Part shown: piece by piece, positions 61,808-64,000 of the stretch
How positions within the stretch are numbered: position 1 is the stretch's first letter
How the letters are laid out: every line of letters begins with the position of its first letter
Source: an uncultured Bacteroides sp.
GTDB lineage: Bacteria; Bacteroidota; Bacteroidia; Bacteroidales; Bacteroidaceae
Assembly (NCBI RefSeq): GCF_963676325.1
Contig: NZ_OY781099.1
Span: 868,001 to 932,000 of the forward strand
Direction of reading: 5' to 3'
DNA length: 64,000 nt
The notes under the pieces: generated by a model
What the model saw: only the letters and a program-made list of their open reading frames with translations
Database searches by the model: none
What the model was told of the DNA's origin: nothing
Made by a program: the position numbers and the translations under genes

Positions 61808-64000
61808 TTAACTTCTTAAGTTGTTCAGTCTCATTTCTAAATCCGTTTCATCAATACACATAACCTGTCTGGCTTTACTTCCTTCTGATGGTCCAACAAT
61901 ACCGGCTTTTTCCAGTTGATCCATGATTCTTCCGGCGCGGTTGTAACCAATAGAAAATTTGCGTTGGATAAGCGATGTTGACCCCTGTTGATGAATCACA
62001 ATCAGTCGGGCTGCATCTTCGAACATTGGATCAAGTCGATTCATGTCTACATCTCCAACGCTGCTTTCACTCTCTTCTCCTACATATTCAGGTAGGTAGA
62101 ATGCAGTAGTGTAACCTTGCTGGCGGGAAATGTAATTGGTGATTTGTTCCACCTCCGGAGTATCAACGAATGCACACTGCACACGAACCGGATCGCTACC
62201 CTGAAGGAATAGCATGTCACCACGGCCAATCAGTTGGTTAGCTCCCGGACGGTCAAGGATAGTACGTGAGTCCATCATGGACGAAACACGGAAAGCAACA
62301 CGAGCAGGGAAGTTGGCTTTGATAGTACCTGTAATGATATTGGTTGTTGGTCTCTGAGTGGCAATAATCATGTGGATACCTACGGCACGTGCCAACTGAG
62401 CAATACGGGCAATTGGTAGTTCCACTTCCTTACCGGCAGTCATAATCAAGTCACCAAACTCATCAATAATCACCACAATATATGGCATGAATTTATGTCC
62501 TTTTTCAGGATTTAGTCTACGATTGATGAACTTTTCGTTGTACTCTTTAATATTACGGGTATGTGCCTTTTTAAGCAAATCATAACGCGAATCCATTTCA
62601 ATACAAAGAGAATTTAGTGTCTGCACTACTTTGGTGAAATCAGTAATGATTGCTTCTTCACCATCAGGTAGTTTGGCCAGAAAATGTTTCTCTATGGTTG
62701 AATAAATACTGAACTCTACTTTTTTCGGGTCGATTAGTACAAACTTCAGTTCTGCCGGATGTTTTTTATAAAGCAATGATGTAATGATAGCATTTAGTCC
62801 CACTGACTTACCCTGACCAGTAGCTCCGGCCACAAGCACGTGAGGCATTTTGCAAAGATCCACCATAAATATCTCGTTGGTAATGGTTTTACCAAAAGCA
62901 ATAGGTAGCTCATAACTGGATTCCTGGAATTTCTTGGAAGAAATAATGGAATGCATGGAAACAATCTTTGGATTGGAGTTTGGAACTTCAATACCAATGG
63001 TACCTTTTCCTGGAATCGGCGCAATGATACGAATACCCAATGCGGACAGGCTAAGAGCAATATCATCTTCCAGTCCGCGGATTTTAGAGATACGTACACC
63101 TGCTTCCGGAGTAATTTCATATAGAGTAACGGTAGAACCTACAGTCGCTTTAATGGAACTAATTTCAATACCAAAACTCCTTAGCGTGCTGATAATCTTA
63201 TCTTTATTAGCAGTCTGCTCCTCCATATTAATGGCTGGCTCACTGTTGTCGTACCGTTTCATTAATTCCAGAGTTGGGTGGCGGTAGTTCTCCAGATCAA
63301 GTGTGGGATTATATTGTCCTAAATTAGAAGCATCATATCTTTCTTCATCATCAGATCTAGGAGACTCAATTTTGAATTCCGGTTCTTTGTCTTCCAGCTC
63401 TTCTTCATTCTCCTCGGTAGAATTTGTGCTATCTGCTTCCTCTTCATTTATTATATTTGATTTAACCCAGTCATCAGTCGGCTTCTCTTCTTCCGGAGCA
63501 ATAATTTCCATCGGTTTAGAGGCAACAGCTTGTTCAAAACTATGATCTAGCTTGAAATTAAGCGTTTTAGGTTCTGGATTTGTAAAATCCTGAGCGTTAT
63601 TCTCGTATGCTGCGACAGGTTGTACTTTCTCTTTTTTCTTTCTGAAATTAAGTTGCATTAATCGTCTGATATAGATTATAGTTTGCGCACTAAGATAGAT
63701 TAGAAAGCAAAGTGCTGTAGCCAGAAGAAGCAATGAAATTCCGGGAATTCCAATTTGTGAAATCAGCCAGTTACTGACATTGTATCCGTGCAATCCTCCA
63801 AGGTAAATAAAGCTATCTTTATAGGTATCCATGAATGCAAAGCCGAAAAATACGGAGCCCCAGATAAGAAATAGCGAACAACCAATAAACCATTTCCAAA
63901 GTCGGAAAGTTCGTACTCTCATCAGTTTCATGCCGGTAATGGCCAGAAATAGCAATATTATATAAGAAGATACCCCAAAACAATCGTTAATCAGGTAACT
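61808..64000 (-). CDS. ftsK: FtsK/SpoIIIE DNA translocase, 5' end cut off
   Basis: 730 residues in the window; the frame stays open to the right edge (SYLINDCFGVSSYIILLFLA), so the true start is outside. At least two N-terminal membrane helices are followed by an acidic linker (about 150-230) and the alpha/beta motor. Walker A VAGATGQGKSVGLNAI and FPARVAFRVSSMMDSRTILD belong to the motor. The C-terminal gamma winged helix (TSLIQRKFSIGYNRAGRIMDQL) reads KOPS-like sites. It pumps DNA at the septum for chromosome dimer resolution. It heads the ftsK-lolA-trxB unit. Confidence 0.96.
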   Translation of the reverse strand, partial: SYLINDCFGVSSYIILLFLAITGMKLMRVRTFRLWKWFIGCSLFLIWGSVFFGFAFMDTYKDSFIYLGGLHGYNVSNWLISQIGIPGISLLLLATALCFLIYLSAQTIIYIRRLMQLNFRKKKEKVQPVAAYENNAQDFTNPEPKTLNFKLDHSFEQAVASKPMEIIAPEEEKPTDDWVKSNIINEEEADSTNSTEENEEELEDKEPEFKIESPRSDDEERYDASNLGQYNPTLDLENYRHPTLELMKRYDNSEPAINMEEQTANKDKIISTLRSFGIEISSIKATVGSTVTLYEITPEAGVRISKIRGLEDDIALSLSALGIRIIAPIPGKGTIGIEVPNSNPKIVSMHSIISSKKFQESSYELPIAFGKTITNEIFMVDLCKMPHVLVAGATGQGKSVGLNAIITSLLYKKHPAELKFVLIDPKKVEFSIYSTIEKHFLAKLPDGEEAIITDFTKVVQTLNSLCIEMDSRYDLLKKAHTRNIKEYNEKFINRRLNPEKGHKFMPYIVVIIDEFGDLIMTAGKEVELPIARIAQLARAVGIHMIIATQRPTTNIITGTIKANFPARVAFRVSSMMDSRTILDRPGANQLIGRGDMLFLQGSDPVRVQCAFVDTPEVEQITNYISRQQGYTTAFYLPEYVGEESESSVGDVDMNRLDPMFEDAARLIVIHQQGSTSLIQRKFSIGYNRAGRIMDQLEKAGIVGPSEGSKARQVMCIDETDLEMRLNNLRS

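Overview
The window looks like chromosomal DNA of a Bacteroidales bacterium, most likely Bacteroides or a close relative. The reasons are two SusC/SusD pairs, a one-protein hybrid two-component system, Bacteroidetes-type promoters (TTTG, about 20 bp, then TAnnTTTG), many SPII lipoproteins, and families such as DUF4960, DUF5687, DUF3874 and FloA. No rRNA, tRNA or CRISPR array was found.

Layout. 1-2416 holds the end of a retropepsin-like lipoprotein, a repeat protein and four small, mostly cysteine-rich genes, including a ferredoxin. 2609-17442 is a complete fructan (probably levan) utilisation locus. It has a fructose-type hybrid sensor/regulator, a left arm (fructokinase, sugar MFS transporter, exo-type GH32) and a divergent right arm (SusC, SusD, DUF4960 surface glycan-binding protein, surface endo-type GH32). 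Surface GH32 cuts fructan, SusCD imports the oligosaccharides, the second GH32 releases fructose, MFS imports it, fructokinase phosphorylates it, and the sensor reports free fructose. The intergenic region carries a 12-bp motif repeated at a 21-bp period, a good operator candidate.

17500-32280 is an accessory region. plsC and a VirE/primase-helicase-like gene are divergent around an array of 22-bp tandem repeats. Both genes end in clusters of another motif, ATCTGCTACTA. After the second cluster comes a group II intron with its own reverse transcriptase. Then follow a MqsR / MqsA-Panacea toxin-antitoxin pair, hypothetical genes between decayed gene fragments, a 5'-nucleotidase/DinD pair, an XRE regulator with a RhuM-Fic protein and a 17-bp inverted-repeat operator, and an AAA ATPase preceded by the tail of a lost paralogue.

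32293-64000 is mainly core-like. It contains a rubrerythrin-like lipoprotein, a second SusCD pair, a GH2 beta-galactosidase, mnmE, a nucleoside phosphorylase, floA/nfeD, a TPR/PD40 protein, a ttcA-like gene, a fused FNR/GltD-like NADPH oxidoreductase, serS, rpmA-rplU, a TraB/GumN protein, an NlpC/P60 lipoprotein, an ABC exporter, an M16 protease, trxB, a LolA-like protein and ftsK, which runs off the right edge. Most transcription units here end in clear hairpin terminators.

The least explained structure is the symmetric arrangement around the VirE-like gene: 22-bp iteron-like repeats between two divergent genes, bracketed by ATCTGCTACTA clusters. The XRE/RhuM-Fic module and its operator come next. 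All family assignments were made by reading the sequence, without database searches.
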